DNA of 64,000 nucleotides from Stappia indica (GCF_020177335.1 NZ_JAIVMG010000007.1:1-64000), one strand, 5' to 3'; positions 1 to 8,928 are shown, counted from the first letter of the stretch. Numbers and translations are program-made. The notes: a model not told the origin generated them from the letters alone.

Positions 1-966
1 GCCGCCGGTGCCGCCGTTGCCGGTCTGGCAAAGGGCGCCGCCGGACAGGCGAGCTCGACTTCGGCCGCATCCGCGGCGCCGGCTCCGTCCACAGGCACCC
101 GCCCCGAGGCTCCCACGCCCCGGCCGCCGGCGCCCGCACGGCGAGAACCGCAACCGCCGGTCCGCCGCACCATCACCCCGCCATCCTCCGGCCCCGCCGC
201 CACCGCGCGCACGGCCTTCCCGCAGCTGGGCGAAGAGGATCGTGCCGCACGCAGGGACAGCACCCTCCGTCCGCCCGAGCCGGCCCCGGCACGCCCGGCG
301 GAAGGCGCGGAACCTGCGACGGGCGTCAAGCTGCCGCTTGGCGATACGCCTGCCCCTGCCGGCGCAGCCCAAGCACCAACGGTGAAACCGGAAGCACCCG
401 CAAAGGCAGAACCGGCGCCGAAGCCCGAGGTCTCGGTCAAGCCCGAAGCGCCCGCTGCCCCGGTTACCCCGGTTGCCCCCGAAGGTGCGGAGAAGCCGGA
501 AAGCCCGGCAACGCCCGAGGTCGCCCCTGCAGCGGTCAAGCCGGAAAGCCCGGCCAAGCCGGACACCGCCGCTCCTGCGGCGCCCGCAGCGGCCGAGCAA
601 GAACTGTCGCTTGAGGATGCGCTGCTCGGCGAGTTCACCCAGGCGCGCAAGGCACCTGCCGCACCGGCGCCTTCGGCTCCGGCATCCGCAGGCCCGACCG
701 AAAAGCCGACCGTCATCGCCTCGGAGCCGGAGGCGGACAAGCCCGCCGCCAAGGATCCGGTGGACGAGACACCAGCGCAGAAGCCGGCGGCCACGCCTGC
801 CGCCGATGACGCTGCTGCGGATAAGCCTGCCGAGGCGGCCGACACCAAGGCCGACGACAAGCCGGACGCACCGGCCAAACCCGACAATGGCGCGATCACC
901 ATCGACGCCATCGAAGAGGAAATGGCCAAGCTGCTCAGCGAGATCAGCGGACCGAAAGGCAAATGA
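1..966 (+). CDS. FliO-like flagellar export protein, C-terminal part (5' end outside window)
   Basis: One frame is open from base 1 to a TGA at 964-966, so this is the 3' part of a longer gene. The visible 321 residues contain no membrane segment. They form a very Pro/Ala/Lys/Glu-rich tail with repeated PEAPAK/KPESPA-like units. The tail ends in an acidic helix-like segment (SLEDALLGEF near the middle, then AIEEEMAKLLSEI at the end). The stop overlaps the fliP ATG as ATGA, so the two are translationally coupled. In most flagellar clusters fliO precedes fliP, and alphaproteobacterial FliO proteins often carry long low-complexity tails; that context is the only basis for the name. The membrane domain that would prove FliO lies outside the window. 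Confidence 0.55.
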   Translation, partial: AAGAAVAGLAKGAAGQASSTSAASAAPAPSTGTRPEAPTPRPPAPARREPQPPVRRTITPPSSGPAATARTAFPQLGEEDRAARRDSTLRPPEPAPARPAEGAEPATGVKLPLGDTPAPAGAAQAPTVKPEAPAKAEPAPKPEVSVKPEAPAAPVTPVAPEGAEKPESPATPEVAPAAVKPESPAKPDTAAPAAPAAAEQELSLEDALLGEFTQARKAPAAPAPSAPASAGPTEKPTVIASEPEADKPAAKDPVDETPAQKPAATPAADDAAADKPAEAADTKADDKPDAPAKPDNGAITIDAIEEEMAKLLSEISGPKGK

Positions 967-1730
967 CGCCACACTTTCGCGGCGGTCCGCTGAGGCGCAC
1001 CGCCGCGGTTGTCATGCTTGCCGCCACCGCCCTTGCCGCCGCCCTGTCACCGGCGGCGGCGCAGGATATCTCCATCGGTTTCGGCGAAGGCACCACGCTC
1101 ACCGAACGGGCGGTTCAGCTTGTCGCCCTGCTGACCATCCTCAGCCTGGCGCCGTCGATCATCGTCATGGTGACCAGCTTCACCAGGATCGTGGTGGTGC
1201 TGTCGTTGCTGCGCTCGGCGATCGGCCTGCAAACCGCCCCGCCGAACGCGGTGATGACCAGTCTGGCGCTGTTTCTCACCGCCTTCATCATGGCCCCGAC
1301 CTTCGAGGCCGCCTATGACGAGGGGGTGCGGCCGCTGGTGGAGGGTACCATCGAGCTGAACGAGGCATTCGATCGCGCCGCCATTCCCTTCCACAGCTTC
1401 ATGCGCGCCAATGTGCGCGAGAAGGATGTGATGCTGTTCGTGGAACTGTCGGGCCAGCCGGTACCCGAGCGGCCGGAAGACCTCAGCCTGCGCATTCTGG
1501 TTCCGGCCTTCATGATCAGCGAGTTGCGCCGGGCCTTCGAGATCGGCTTTCTGCTTTACCTGCCGTTCCTGATCATCGACCTGGTAATTGCCTCGGTGCT
1601 CATGTCGATGGGCATGATGATGCTGCCGCCAGTGGTGATATCCCTGCCGTTCAAGCTGATCTTCTTCGTGCTGGTGGATGGCTGGAACCTGATCGCCGGC
1701 AGCCTGGTGAAAAGTTTCGTCGGCGCCTGA
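963..1730 (+). CDS. fliP: Flagellar export gate protein FliP
   Basis: A 255-residue protein of normal FliP length. It has an N-terminal signal sequence (cleavage near AAAQD, residues 32-36), then four hydrophobic segments. The family signature is clear: SFTRIVVVLSLLRSAIG around residues 72-88, NAVMTSLALFLTAF following, and the C-terminal SELRRAFEIGFLLYLPFLII and SMGMMMLPPVVISLPFK motifs. FliP forms the core of the type III export gate with FliQ and FliR in the inner membrane. The start overlaps the upstream stop (ATGA). It is followed after 9 bases by the stop of a convergent gene, so the fliO-fliP transcript ends here. Confidence 0.97.
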   Translation: MTPHFRGGPLRRTAAVVMLAATALAAALSPAAAQDISIGFGEGTTLTERAVQLVALLTILSLAPSIIVMVTSFTRIVVVLSLLRSAIGLQTAPPNAVMTSLALFLTAFIMAPTFEAAYDEGVRPLVEGTIELNEAFDRAAIPFHSFMRANVREKDVMLFVELSGQPVPERPEDLSLRILVPAFMISELRRAFEIGFLLYLPFLIIDLVIASVLMSMGMMMLPPVVISLPFKLIFFVLVDGWNLIAGSLVKSFVGA

Positions 1731-1739
1731 CGCGCCGGC

Positions 1740-4700
1740 TCAGCCCGCCGGCTTGCTCGCCACCTGTGTCGGCACCAGATCGTTGGGCACCGCTTGCCGC
1801 ACGGCACGCGCCGGCTCTGGCGCCTCGCCTGAGTTGGCGATCGGCACCTCGGCGTTCCGCGGCCTGAGATACTTGCGCTGATATTCCGACAGGAAGATAT
1901 CGAGGGAGTCGATCGCCTCCAGCCGGTCGACCACCGACATGAATTCCACGCCACGGTCTCCGGCCTGCCGGGTGACGACATCGAAGGCATCCGCCTCCGG
2001 GCTGTCGCTCATCTTGGTGGCGAATTTCGACTTCAGCCGGCTGAGGCTGAAGGCATCGTCCGCAAGGGAATAGGCAATCGCCGCCTTGAGAATATCCGCC
2101 CGTTCCTGATCGGCCAGCGGGATCGGGTCGGACCAGCGCCCGCCAACGATGCCCTCCAACTGCTCGCCCGCCTCGCGCCAGCTATGGGCAGCCCACAAGG
2201 TGTCCGCCCGCAGCCGCTCCACATCCTCGCCGCGCATGTTGCGCACGATCTCCAGCGCCAGATCCGGACGCCCGCTTTCTGTCAGCGCCCGCGCCTCCAC
2301 CATGTTGCGCTGCCGCTCCAACTCCCGGGGAAGCTTGGCCTGCCGGGTCTGGCTGAGAACGCGAAGGGCTTCCTCCGGCTTGCGGTCCATCAGGTAGACC
2401 ACACCGAGATCGGCGGCGATCTGCGCCCGGGCCGCCCCCTTCAGCCGGTGGTCGACCTGATGCTTCAAGAGCTCGGCCGCCTGGTCCAGCAGGTCCATTG
2501 CCACCAGACGGTTGGCGAGCCGCCGCACCATCTCGTCCCCACGCCGGCCAATCGGCATCATCTCGCGGAAGTCGTAGAACAGGGCCAGAGCCTTGACCGG
2601 CGCCATCGCGTCGGCGCCACCTTCCAGGAAAAGCTCGGCGAAGACCGCCCCCATTTCGTCCTGCAGCAGGCGTGCGGTCTCCGCATCGCTGTTCGCCTGC
2701 AGCGCCGAGGTCATCGCCTCGAACGCCTGACGGTAATTCCCGGACTGAACCCGCAGCTGGGCAAGAAAGCGCAGCGCCTTCAGCTCGATCTCGTCACCGC
2801 GCCAGGAGGTCGCCAACCCGGCAAGACGGTTGGCCGCCTCCTCGGTGGCAATGTCTCCATCCCGGTGCCGGATCCGCAGCGCGCGATAGGTCGCCTCCGC
2901 CGCCAGCGGCCGCTCGTCCGAGCGGGCGACGATGTCGAATGCGGTCAACGCCTCGCGCGACCGGCCCGAGGCATCGGCGATCCGCCCGCGCAGAATGTCG
3001 TAGCGACCCGCCTGCGCGCTGTCCACCTGGCTGGGATCGATCTCCGACAACACCGCGGCGGCACGGCCGAAATCGTTGATCTCGACAAGGCTCTCTGCGG
3101 CGGCGAGATTGAATTCGGTCTGAACCAGCAAGGGATAATTGCCGATCACCGCCCGGCCGCGCGGCTGAGCGCTCTTTGCCCCGGTCCAGTCGCGAAGGCG
3201 CGTCAGGTTGATCGTCTTCCAGACCGCCGCATCGGCGTTGTTTTCCAACCCCGGGCGCTCCAGATAGGCCTCCGCCTCCTTCGGGCGCACCGCCAGCGAT
3301 TGTGCCGCCCCCATCAACAGATTGAAGCTCGGATCCCGGACCAATGCCGGATCTTCGTCGGCGGCAAGCCGCATCAGGCCAAGCGCCTCATGCGCGAACC
3401 CATGCGCCAGATAAAACCGCGACAGGTCCATACGCGGCCCCAGCCGGTCCTCCGGCGGCGTATTCGCGCTGCGAAACTCCAGCGCCTTGATCTTGTCGAG
3501 AAAGTCCTCGGTCGTGCTGGTCATCAGGTGACCGAGGTCGATCTGTCCCGGAACAGCCGGATCGGCAACCGCCTTCAACACGCGCGATCCGTCGTTCAGC
3601 TGACCGTTGGAGATCGACAGGCCGCGAGGGCGCTCCACCATCACCGCGTCGCCGTCGATCTTCACGTCGAGATCGTCGGTCCGCGGCAGGATGGCAACCC
3701 CATGGGCCGACATCAACGCATCGAATTCGGCAAACCGCTGCGGCTTCAGCAAGCCCCGCGCCGGGCCGAAGCCGGTGATCACCGACACCGTGTCGCCGAC
3801 GAAGGGGTCCTCGATCTCCCGCAGGTTTTGCGGGTCGTGGAACGGCACCCGGATCACGGTCCCGCCATCGCCGCGCACATTGCGCTCCAGAGACAAGGGC
3901 CGGGACGGCTCCAGGATCGTATTGCCGATGGTCATCACCCAGGCGCTGCCGTCGACACCGACGGTGGCCAGCGCGTTCTCGCCGAGATCGATGCGGATGA
4001 CCTGCCAGTCGGGCATCTCGGTCACCTCGACCGCATCGACCATGTCGTCGAGCACCGAGCGCATTCCACGCACATCGATCGGATCAGCGGTGTCGAGCAC
4101 CATCCACAGGCTGCGGTGACGGCGGAAGACGGCGGAGGACACCGGCTCGGCGAAGGGAAAGACCACGCGGACGATATCGCCAATGCGCCGGGCCTCGGCC
4201 GTGACCAGCCGGCGTGCCTCGTCCTCATACCCCGCAGGCGGCGCCTCCGGCGACAGGGCAACCGCATCCGCGATCCCCCCCACATCCGGCGTCACCCGGG
4301 TCAGGTCGATCGCCTCCGGCAATTCGGCCAGACCGCCGCGGGAGGATGGCGTTTCCGCCTTCTTCTCAGGCAAATCGGCGGCCTTCGCCGCTACGGATGC
4401 CTGCTGTGCGGGCACCGAACCTTCGGCCTTTGCAGCCGGGGGCGCTGGCGACGCGGCCGGTTCGTTCGTCTCCGCCTCTTCCGACACGGGTACGGCAGGT
4501 GCCTCGGCAGTCGGCGCCGGATCGGAAGCTGCTTCGGCGGCGGCTGGGGTGGCGGCCGGCTTGGTGGCCGGCAACGGTGCGCCCGTCACCGTTTCGCGCG
4601 GGGCCGGCGACACCTTGGGCATCTCGCCCTCCGGGGCCGGCTCGACCTCGGTGCGCGCAGCCACCGGGTCTTTCTTCTCCGGACCGGCCGGCGCGAGCAC

Positions 4701-5627
4701 CAGTTCGCTCGCCTTCGCGGGCGTCTCCTCCGCCGGGCTCAGCGCTTCGTCAATCGCCGCGTTGACCGGATCCACCTCCATTGAGCGCGGGGTCACGTCG
4801 ACGATGTAGCTGTCCTCCTCGCGGAACGCGCGAATGTCCACGTCCGGCTCGATGCGCAACAAAAACTTCAGCTTGCCCTCATCGGTAAAGGCGGTGGCAT
4901 CGACGACCCCCGGCGGCAGATGCGCGCGCAACTGCCCCAGATCGAGGTCAACCGGGTGATTGAACGTCACCTTGACGAGATCGCCCTCCCGGACGAAGGC
5001 GGAATCGAAGGCAAGGTTCCACTCAAAGGCCAGGCGGGTGAAGGTCGGATGCGTGCCGATGCGCAGCTCCACCTTCGGTTCGACCTGCCCGCGCAGGCGT
5101 CCCTGCTCCAACGCCCGCGCCCTGCGGATGGCCTCCTCCGCCCGCCGTGCCAGCTCGCGGACCACGTCGTCGGGCAATCCCGGCGGCATGCCCTGCCAGT
5201 TCGACGGCAACAGATCGATGAACAGTTTCTCGCCCGCCTCCATCGTGTTGATGCGATGGTCGCCGGTCAGGGCGAAGCGCAGGGCCGAGCCATCCGGATC
5301 GCGGCGCGCGATCGAAATGAATCCCGGCAGCTTGACCGGCACATGATCGACGGATGTGCGCACCTCGTCGCGAAACCGGATGCGCAGCACCCCGTTGGCG
5401 ACCAGCGCGTCATACTCGGGCAGCAGCGTGCGGTCCTGGAAGGTCAGCACCAGACGGCCATACCCGTCCTGCTGCGCGGCACGCACATCCACGCGCAAGG
5501 GCTCGGCATGCGCAGGTGCAGCCCCTGCAAGGGCCCCGGCCAGCACGATCAGAGCCGGCAGCACCGCCCGCACCGCCCAACGGGCGGCGGACCTGACTGT
5601 CCATGCACTCCGACCCCTGTCCGTCAC
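1740..5627 (-). CDS. Large secreted TPR-repeat protein beside motE, function unknown
   Basis: The product has 1,295 residues with a GTG start. Residues 1-41 are a signal peptide (hydrophobic core LPALIVLAGALAGA, cleavage near AHA-EP). Residues 43-280 are beta-rich, with two regions that look like AMIN-type modules (RLVLTFQDRTLLPEYDAL; later LRFALTGD). A Pro/Ala/Glu-rich linker covers roughly 290-430. A second beta-rich part follows at about 440-700, and TPR-like helical repeats run from about 720 to 1,220. It should be periplasmic. It is the last gene of the leftward fliL-fliM-DUF6468-motE block, 109 bases after motE. In rhizobia MotE works with the periplasmic motor protein MotC, so a role in motor assembly is a reasonable inference. 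It is about three times longer than MotC and I see no sequence match to it. FimV-like organisation (secreted beta part, linker, TPRs) is another comparison. Confidence 0.8.
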   Translation of the reverse strand: MTDRGRSAWTVRSAARWAVRAVLPALIVLAGALAGAAPAHAEPLRVDVRAAQQDGYGRLVLTFQDRTLLPEYDALVANGVLRIRFRDEVRTSVDHVPVKLPGFISIARRDPDGSALRFALTGDHRINTMEAGEKLFIDLLPSNWQGMPPGLPDDVVRELARRAEEAIRRARALEQGRLRGQVEPKVELRIGTHPTFTRLAFEWNLAFDSAFVREGDLVKVTFNHPVDLDLGQLRAHLPPGVVDATAFTDEGKLKFLLRIEPDVDIRAFREEDSYIVDVTPRSMEVDPVNAAIDEALSPAEETPAKASELVLAPAGPEKKDPVAARTEVEPAPEGEMPKVSPAPRETVTGAPLPATKPAATPAAAEAASDPAPTAEAPAVPVSEEAETNEPAASPAPPAAKAEGSVPAQQASVAAKAADLPEKKAETPSSRGGLAELPEAIDLTRVTPDVGGIADAVALSPEAPPAGYEDEARRLVTAEARRIGDIVRVVFPFAEPVSSAVFRRHRSLWMVLDTADPIDVRGMRSVLDDMVDAVEVTEMPDWQVIRIDLGENALATVGVDGSAWVMTIGNTILEPSRPLSLERNVRGDGGTVIRVPFHDPQNLREIEDPFVGDTVSVITGFGPARGLLKPQRFAEFDALMSAHGVAILPRTDDLDVKIDGDAVMVERPRGLSISNGQLNDGSRVLKAVADPAVPGQIDLGHLMTSTTEDFLDKIKALEFRSANTPPEDRLGPRMDLSRFYLAHGFAHEALGLMRLAADEDPALVRDPSFNLLMGAAQSLAVRPKEAEAYLERPGLENNADAAVWKTINLTRLRDWTGAKSAQPRGRAVIGNYPLLVQTEFNLAAAESLVEINDFGRAAAVLSEIDPSQVDSAQAGRYDILRGRIADASGRSREALTAFDIVARSDERPLAAEATYRALRIRHRDGDIATEEAANRLAGLATSWRGDEIELKALRFLAQLRVQSGNYRQAFEAMTSALQANSDAETARLLQDEMGAVFAELFLEGGADAMAPVKALALFYDFREMMPIGRRGDEMVRRLANRLVAMDLLDQAAELLKHQVDHRLKGAARAQIAADLGVVYLMDRKPEEALRVLSQTRQAKLPRELERQRNMVEARALTESGRPDLALEIVRNMRGEDVERLRADTLWAAHSWREAGEQLEGIVGGRWSDPIPLADQERADILKAAIAYSLADDAFSLSRLKSKFATKMSDSPEADAFDVVTRQAGDRGVEFMSVVDRLEAIDSLDIFLSEYQRKYLRPRNAEVPIANSGEAPEPARAVRQAVPNDLVPTQVASKPAG

Positions 5628-5736
5628 CAGGCTTCCCCATCGCTCGCCATTCGAGCGCTCAGTCTACGCATGGCGACTTAACGCCACCTTTCACGCATCG
5701 AGGCAAGCCCCACGCGGCCGAAAGCCCGTTTGCCGA

Positions 5737-6510
5737 TCAGTTTCCCCGAATTTTCGGAAGTTCGGCCGGAACCGTCTCCACGGTGGCCATGGCCGCATCT
5801 CCGCCCTTGACCAGCGCAACGGTCAGCCGCTCGCTGGCCTCGGGAGACATGCGCGCCATCACATCGGCCATCTTGCGCGGCTTCATCTGCTTGGCCACCT
5901 GCAAGAGGATATCCAGATCCAGCCGATCGAAAATGCGCGCCGCGTCCTTGGCCTTCATCGATTCATACATGATGACCAGATCGCGCAGCTCCTCATTGCG
6001 CTTTTCTTCCCGCTCTTCCTGTAGCGACTTGATGCTGGCCTCCAGCGCCTTCAGGTCCTCGACCTTCTTTTGCAGCCGCGCCTCGCTCGCCTTGAGAATT
6101 TCCTGCCGCAGGTCGAACTGCTTTTCTCGCTTGTCGAGTTCGCGGCGACGACCGCTCAGCGACTCCAGCACCTTGCGCTCGGCGATCGAGCCGCCCAGTT
6201 CCAGACTTCCGGCCGGCAGACCGCCCCCCGGCGGCAGTGCCGTCTCTCCCGGCATGGCGGCGGTTGCCGCCGCACCATCGGCCTGGGGCGCCCCTGAACC
6301 GGGCGCATCCGCGCCCGCCGCAATAGTCTCCGACGACATTCCCGCGTCCTCTCCCGCAGACCCACCCGCCGCCGAAGCGGACTGCGCAACCGCCACCGAC
6401 ACCGGCGACGGCGCATCATGGCCGTCGTTCAGCGCGAAGCCGATCAGCTTGAGCAGGAACAGCGCGCTCGCCGCAATGACGAGCGTGGGGATCAGACGCA
6501 GGCTTGTCAC
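5737..6510 (-). CDS. motE: Flagellar motor chaperone MotE
   Basis: A 257-residue protein with an N-terminal signal/anchor (PTLVIAASALFLLKLIGFAL), a low-complexity Ala/Gly/Ser stretch to about residue 95, a charged coiled coil at about 100-170 (RRELDKREKQFDLRQEILK), and a C-terminal MgtE-N-like helical domain (KDAARIFDRLDLDILLQVAK). This is the MotE architecture. In rhizobia MotE is a periplasmic chaperone that stabilises MotC. The GTG start overlaps the upstream stop as GTGA, so translation is coupled to the DUF6468-like gene. It belongs to the fliL-fliM-DUF6468-motE transcription unit. Confidence 0.88.
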   Translation of the reverse strand: MTSLRLIPTLVIAASALFLLKLIGFALNDGHDAPSPVSVAVAQSASAAGGSAGEDAGMSSETIAAGADAPGSGAPQADGAAATAAMPGETALPPGGGLPAGSLELGGSIAERKVLESLSGRRRELDKREKQFDLRQEILKASEARLQKKVEDLKALEASIKSLQEEREEKRNEELRDLVIMYESMKAKDAARIFDRLDLDILLQVAKQMKPRKMADVMARMSPEASERLTVALVKGGDAAMATVETVPAELPKIRGN

Positions 6511-6992
6511 GCAGCTTGCTCCGCCGCGCGCTTGCGGAAGTGCTCAAGCCGGGCGCTCGCCTCGATGGCGGCGGAACGAATGTCGCTGGCCCTGATCGGC
6601 GCGGCCGGCGCCGGCGCCGGTGCAGGTCGCTCGGCGACGGACTGGGTGGCCTGCGCCGCCGGCTTCGCCGCTTCGGCGATCTGCGTGATGCGCTCCAGCA
6701 CGGTGTTGCCCTCGCCGATCTGGTCGGACAGCTCCCGCGACAGGCGCTCGGCCTCCACCAGCCGCTCGCCTAGGGTCCGGTCCGCCTCACCTGCGGTCGC
6801 CTTCAGACCCAGGATCGCCCGTTCGGCGATCTCCGAAGCGGTGATCAACTCGGAAATGGTGGCGCGCAGGCTTTCCTCATCGGCGCGCAGCCGCTTCAGC
6901 CGGTTGTTGAGGACGACGCAATAGCCAATGGTCACCAGAAGCAGGATGGCGACGAGGCTTTCGATGATCAGTCCAACGGGCAACGTGCTCAT
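6507..6992 (-). CDS. DUF6468-like flagellar cluster membrane protein
   Basis: A 161-residue protein starting at the ATG that overlaps the fliM stop (ATGA). It has a single N-terminal membrane segment (VGLIIESLVAILLLVTIGYCVVL), then a charged helical region with coiled-coil character (NRLKRLRADEESLRATISEL) and a short Pro/Ala linker before a basic C-terminal helix (SARLEHFRKRAAEQAA). A longer upstream extension in the same frame is out-of-frame fliM sequence and was rejected. Proteins of this layout sit between fliM and motE in many alphaproteobacteria and are listed as DUF6468; I know of no experimental function. The coupling suggests a stator or switch accessory. Confidence 0.75.
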   Translation of the reverse strand: MSTLPVGLIIESLVAILLLVTIGYCVVLNNRLKRLRADEESLRATISELITASEIAERAILGLKATAGEADRTLGERLVEAERLSRELSDQIGEGNTVLERITQIAEAAKPAAQATQSVAERPAPAPAPAAPIRASDIRSAAIEASARLEHFRKRAAEQAA

Positions 6993-8218
6993 GACGGGTC
7001 CATTTCTTTTTGCATGGCGCGTTCGAATGCGGCCAGCGTCATTTTTGGTTTTTGCAATCCCTTGTCGACGCGGATCGCGATCGCGTCTTCGTCCTTGCCC
7101 ATGGTGCCCGATGTCAGCGGAATGCCGCCGCACTTGATGGCCACGGGGTCGTTCGGGGAAATGTCGAACAGCAGGGTCTCGCCGACCTGGAGATCGAGCA
7201 CCCGTCCAAGCGGCATGTGGGTCTCGTACAGCACCGCATCGATGTCGATTTCCGCGGCATAGATCTCGGTCGCCAGATGGCCCTCCCAGATCGGATCGCG
7301 GCCGAACTTCTCGCCCATGAACATCTGCAGCAGCAGATCGCGGATCGGCTCCAGCGTCGCATAGGGCATCATGATTTCGATCTTGCCGCCGCGATCCTCC
7401 ATGTCGATGCGCAGCTCGACGAGGATGGCCGCATTGGCCGGACGCGAAATCGCCGCGAAACGCGGGTTGGTCTCCAGGCGCTCCAGATTGAAATGCACCG
7501 GCGACAGAGGCGAGAACGCCATCTCCATGTCCTGCATGATCAGTTCGATCATCCGTCGCACGAGATTGGTTTCGATCGTCGTGTAGGGCCGCCCCTCGAC
7601 GCGAACCGCCGACATGCCACGGCCACCGCCGAGCAGCACGTCGATGATCGAGTAGATCAGGCTCGATTCCACCGTGCAGAGACCGAACCCGTCCCACTCC
7701 TCGGCCTTGAACACGCCGAGGATCGCCGGCAGCGGAATCGAGTTCAGGTAGTCTCCGAAACGCACGGAGGAAATGGAATCGAGTGACACCTCCACATTGT
7801 CGGAGGTGAAGTTGCGCAAGGAGGTGGTGGTCAGCCGCACCAGCCGGTCGAACACGATCTCCAGCATCGGCAGACGCTCGTAGGAGACCATCGCCGAGTT
7901 GATGAGTGCGCGAATGCCGCTCTGGTCGGCGGCGATCGTGTCTTCGATGTTGAAGCCGAGGAGATTGTCGATCTCCTCCTGGTTGAGGATGCGATCGGCG
8001 CCGCGCGTCGCGCTTTCCAGCTCCGGCTCGCTGTCATCGATCATCGCCGCCCATTGGGCGGCCATGTCGTCGCCGCCAGCGACGCCCTGCTCCTCCAGCG
8101 CCGCCCCCCAGGCGGCAGCCAGGTCCTCGTCGTCCTCGTCCTCGCCGTCGCGCTGTTCAGCCAGCGCTTCGCCCCAGGCCTCGTCGATATTGCCAAGATC
8201 GTCTTCTTCGGCCGCCAT
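6989..8218 (-). CDS. fliM: Flagellar motor switch protein FliM with acidic N-terminal extension
   Basis: A 409-residue protein; the start MAAEEDDLG was chosen because the 14 codons upstream overlap fliL. The FliM core is clear: the CheY-binding motif NQEEIDNLLGF (residues 79-89), then a middle domain with ALINSAMVSYERLPMLEIVF and LLGGGRG, and a C-terminal SpoA domain (LDLQVGETLLFDIS). FliM forms the C ring, binds phospho-CheY and switches rotation. The CheY-binding peptide normally sits at the extreme N terminus. Here an acidic 76-residue extension precedes it, carrying three similar Trp motifs (AWGEALAEQ, AWGAALEEQ, QWAAMIDDS). The stop overlaps the next gene by four bases. FliL lies 7 bases upstream, as in Caulobacter fliLM. 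Confidence 0.96.
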   Translation of the reverse strand: MAAEEDDLGNIDEAWGEALAEQRDGEDEDDEDLAAAWGAALEEQGVAGGDDMAAQWAAMIDDSEPELESATRGADRILNQEEIDNLLGFNIEDTIAADQSGIRALINSAMVSYERLPMLEIVFDRLVRLTTTSLRNFTSDNVEVSLDSISSVRFGDYLNSIPLPAILGVFKAEEWDGFGLCTVESSLIYSIIDVLLGGGRGMSAVRVEGRPYTTIETNLVRRMIELIMQDMEMAFSPLSPVHFNLERLETNPRFAAISRPANAAILVELRIDMEDRGGKIEIMMPYATLEPIRDLLLQMFMGEKFGRDPIWEGHLATEIYAAEIDIDAVLYETHMPLGRVLDLQVGETLLFDISPNDPVAIKCGGIPLTSGTMGKDEDAIAIRVDKGLQKPKMTLAAFERAMQKEMDPS

Positions 8219-8225
8219 CGGACAC

Positions 8226-8732
8226 CTACTGAACCAGGATTTCCTTGAACAGCACGCCATCGACGCGTGCCGGATAAACCGCCGTGTTGATACGGCGCAG
8301 AAGCTCCTCCTTGAGCCGAAACAGGCCGGACGACCCTTCCAGATCAGCCGGCCGCAACTCTCTCAGGTAGACCTGAAACGCATCGAGAATGCGCGGCAGG
8401 AACGGCTCGATCTGGGCAATGGTATCCCGGTCCTGAACCTCCAGCGCGATCCGCACCTTCAGGTAGGTCGCACGTCCGTCGGTCGACAGGTTCACCGTCA
8501 TCTCCGGCAGATCGTAGAACACCACCGGGCGCTGCGCGGGCGCCGCCTGTTCTTCGGAAGCCCGAGGCGCCGCATCGCCGCCGACCCCTCCGAGGAAATA
8601 CACCCCGGCACCGCCGGCGACCAGGAGCAGCACCGCTGCTGCGGCGATGAGGATCAGCTTCTTGCGGCCACCGCCGCCAGCGCCTTCCTGCCCCTCGCCT
8701 TCGGCCTCGACCGCGTCCGCTTCGGCTGCCAT
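8226..8732 (-). CDS. fliL: Flagellar basal body-associated protein FliL
   Basis: A 168-residue protein with an acidic cytoplasmic N terminus, a Gly-rich stretch, one membrane segment (KLILIAAAAVLLLVAGGAGVYFL, about residues 29-51) and a periplasmic stomatin-like FliL domain (VFYDLPEMTVNLSTDGRATY; LKVRIALEV; PRILDAFQVYLREL; ending KEILVQ). Length and order fit FliL, which surrounds the stator MotAB and raises torque. First gene of a leftward operon with fliM, the DUF6468-like gene, motE and the large TPR gene. A double CtrA-like site lies 59-85 bases upstream of the start. Confidence 0.95.
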   Translation of the reverse strand: MAAEADAVEAEGEGQEGAGGGGRKKLILIAAAAVLLLVAGGAGVYFLGGVGGDAAPRASEEQAAPAQRPVVFYDLPEMTVNLSTDGRATYLKVRIALEVQDRDTIAQIEPFLPRILDAFQVYLRELRPADLEGSSGLFRLKEELLRRINTAVYPARVDGVLFKEILVQ

Positions 8733-8790
8733 TCCCTGCCCCTCATCCGCGCCGCCCTCGCGCGTAGATTAGTTTCTAAAGTCATAATGG

Positions 8791-8817
8791 TTAACCGTTC
8801 GTTACCAAATGGTTAAC
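8791..8817. promoter_or_regulatory. Double CtrA-like binding site upstream of fliL
   Basis: Reads TTAA-N7-TTAC-N7-TTAAC (8791-8794, 8802-8805, 8813-8817), i.e. two overlapping near matches to the alphaproteobacterial CtrA consensus TTAA-N7-TTAAC. It lies 59-85 bases before fliL and in the shared region with divergent flgF. Direct CtrA control of fliLM is established in Caulobacter; here it is inferred from sequence. Confidence 0.65.
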
Positions 8818-8830
8818 GGATTGCAGAACG

Positions 8831-8845
8831 CGGCAAGTTTTGCCG
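8831..8845. promoter_or_regulatory. CGGCAA-N3-TTGCCG palindrome, putative FlbD enhancer site (flgF)
   Basis: A perfect inverted repeat (spacer GTT) about 93 bases upstream of the sigma-54 core for flgF. The same palindrome with spacer GAT lies upstream of flgE, and a degenerate copy upstream of flgI, at similar distances from their sigma-54 promoters. This is the position expected for a site bound by the activator FlbD. It is also 99-113 bases before fliL, where it could repress. Confidence 0.6.
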
Positions 8846-8928
8846 GGCGGTAACATTTTCGGCCCGTTTATTCCCACCTTTGGCCGACTCGAAACAGCCT
8901 GATGTCAATCTTTTCAACAAGATAGAAA

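Noticed and set aside
2184-4784. An 866-codon open frame on the + strand within the large TPR gene
   Set aside because: Arg/His/Gln-rich shadow translation, no signal or motif, while the minus strand encodes a signal peptide and TPRs.
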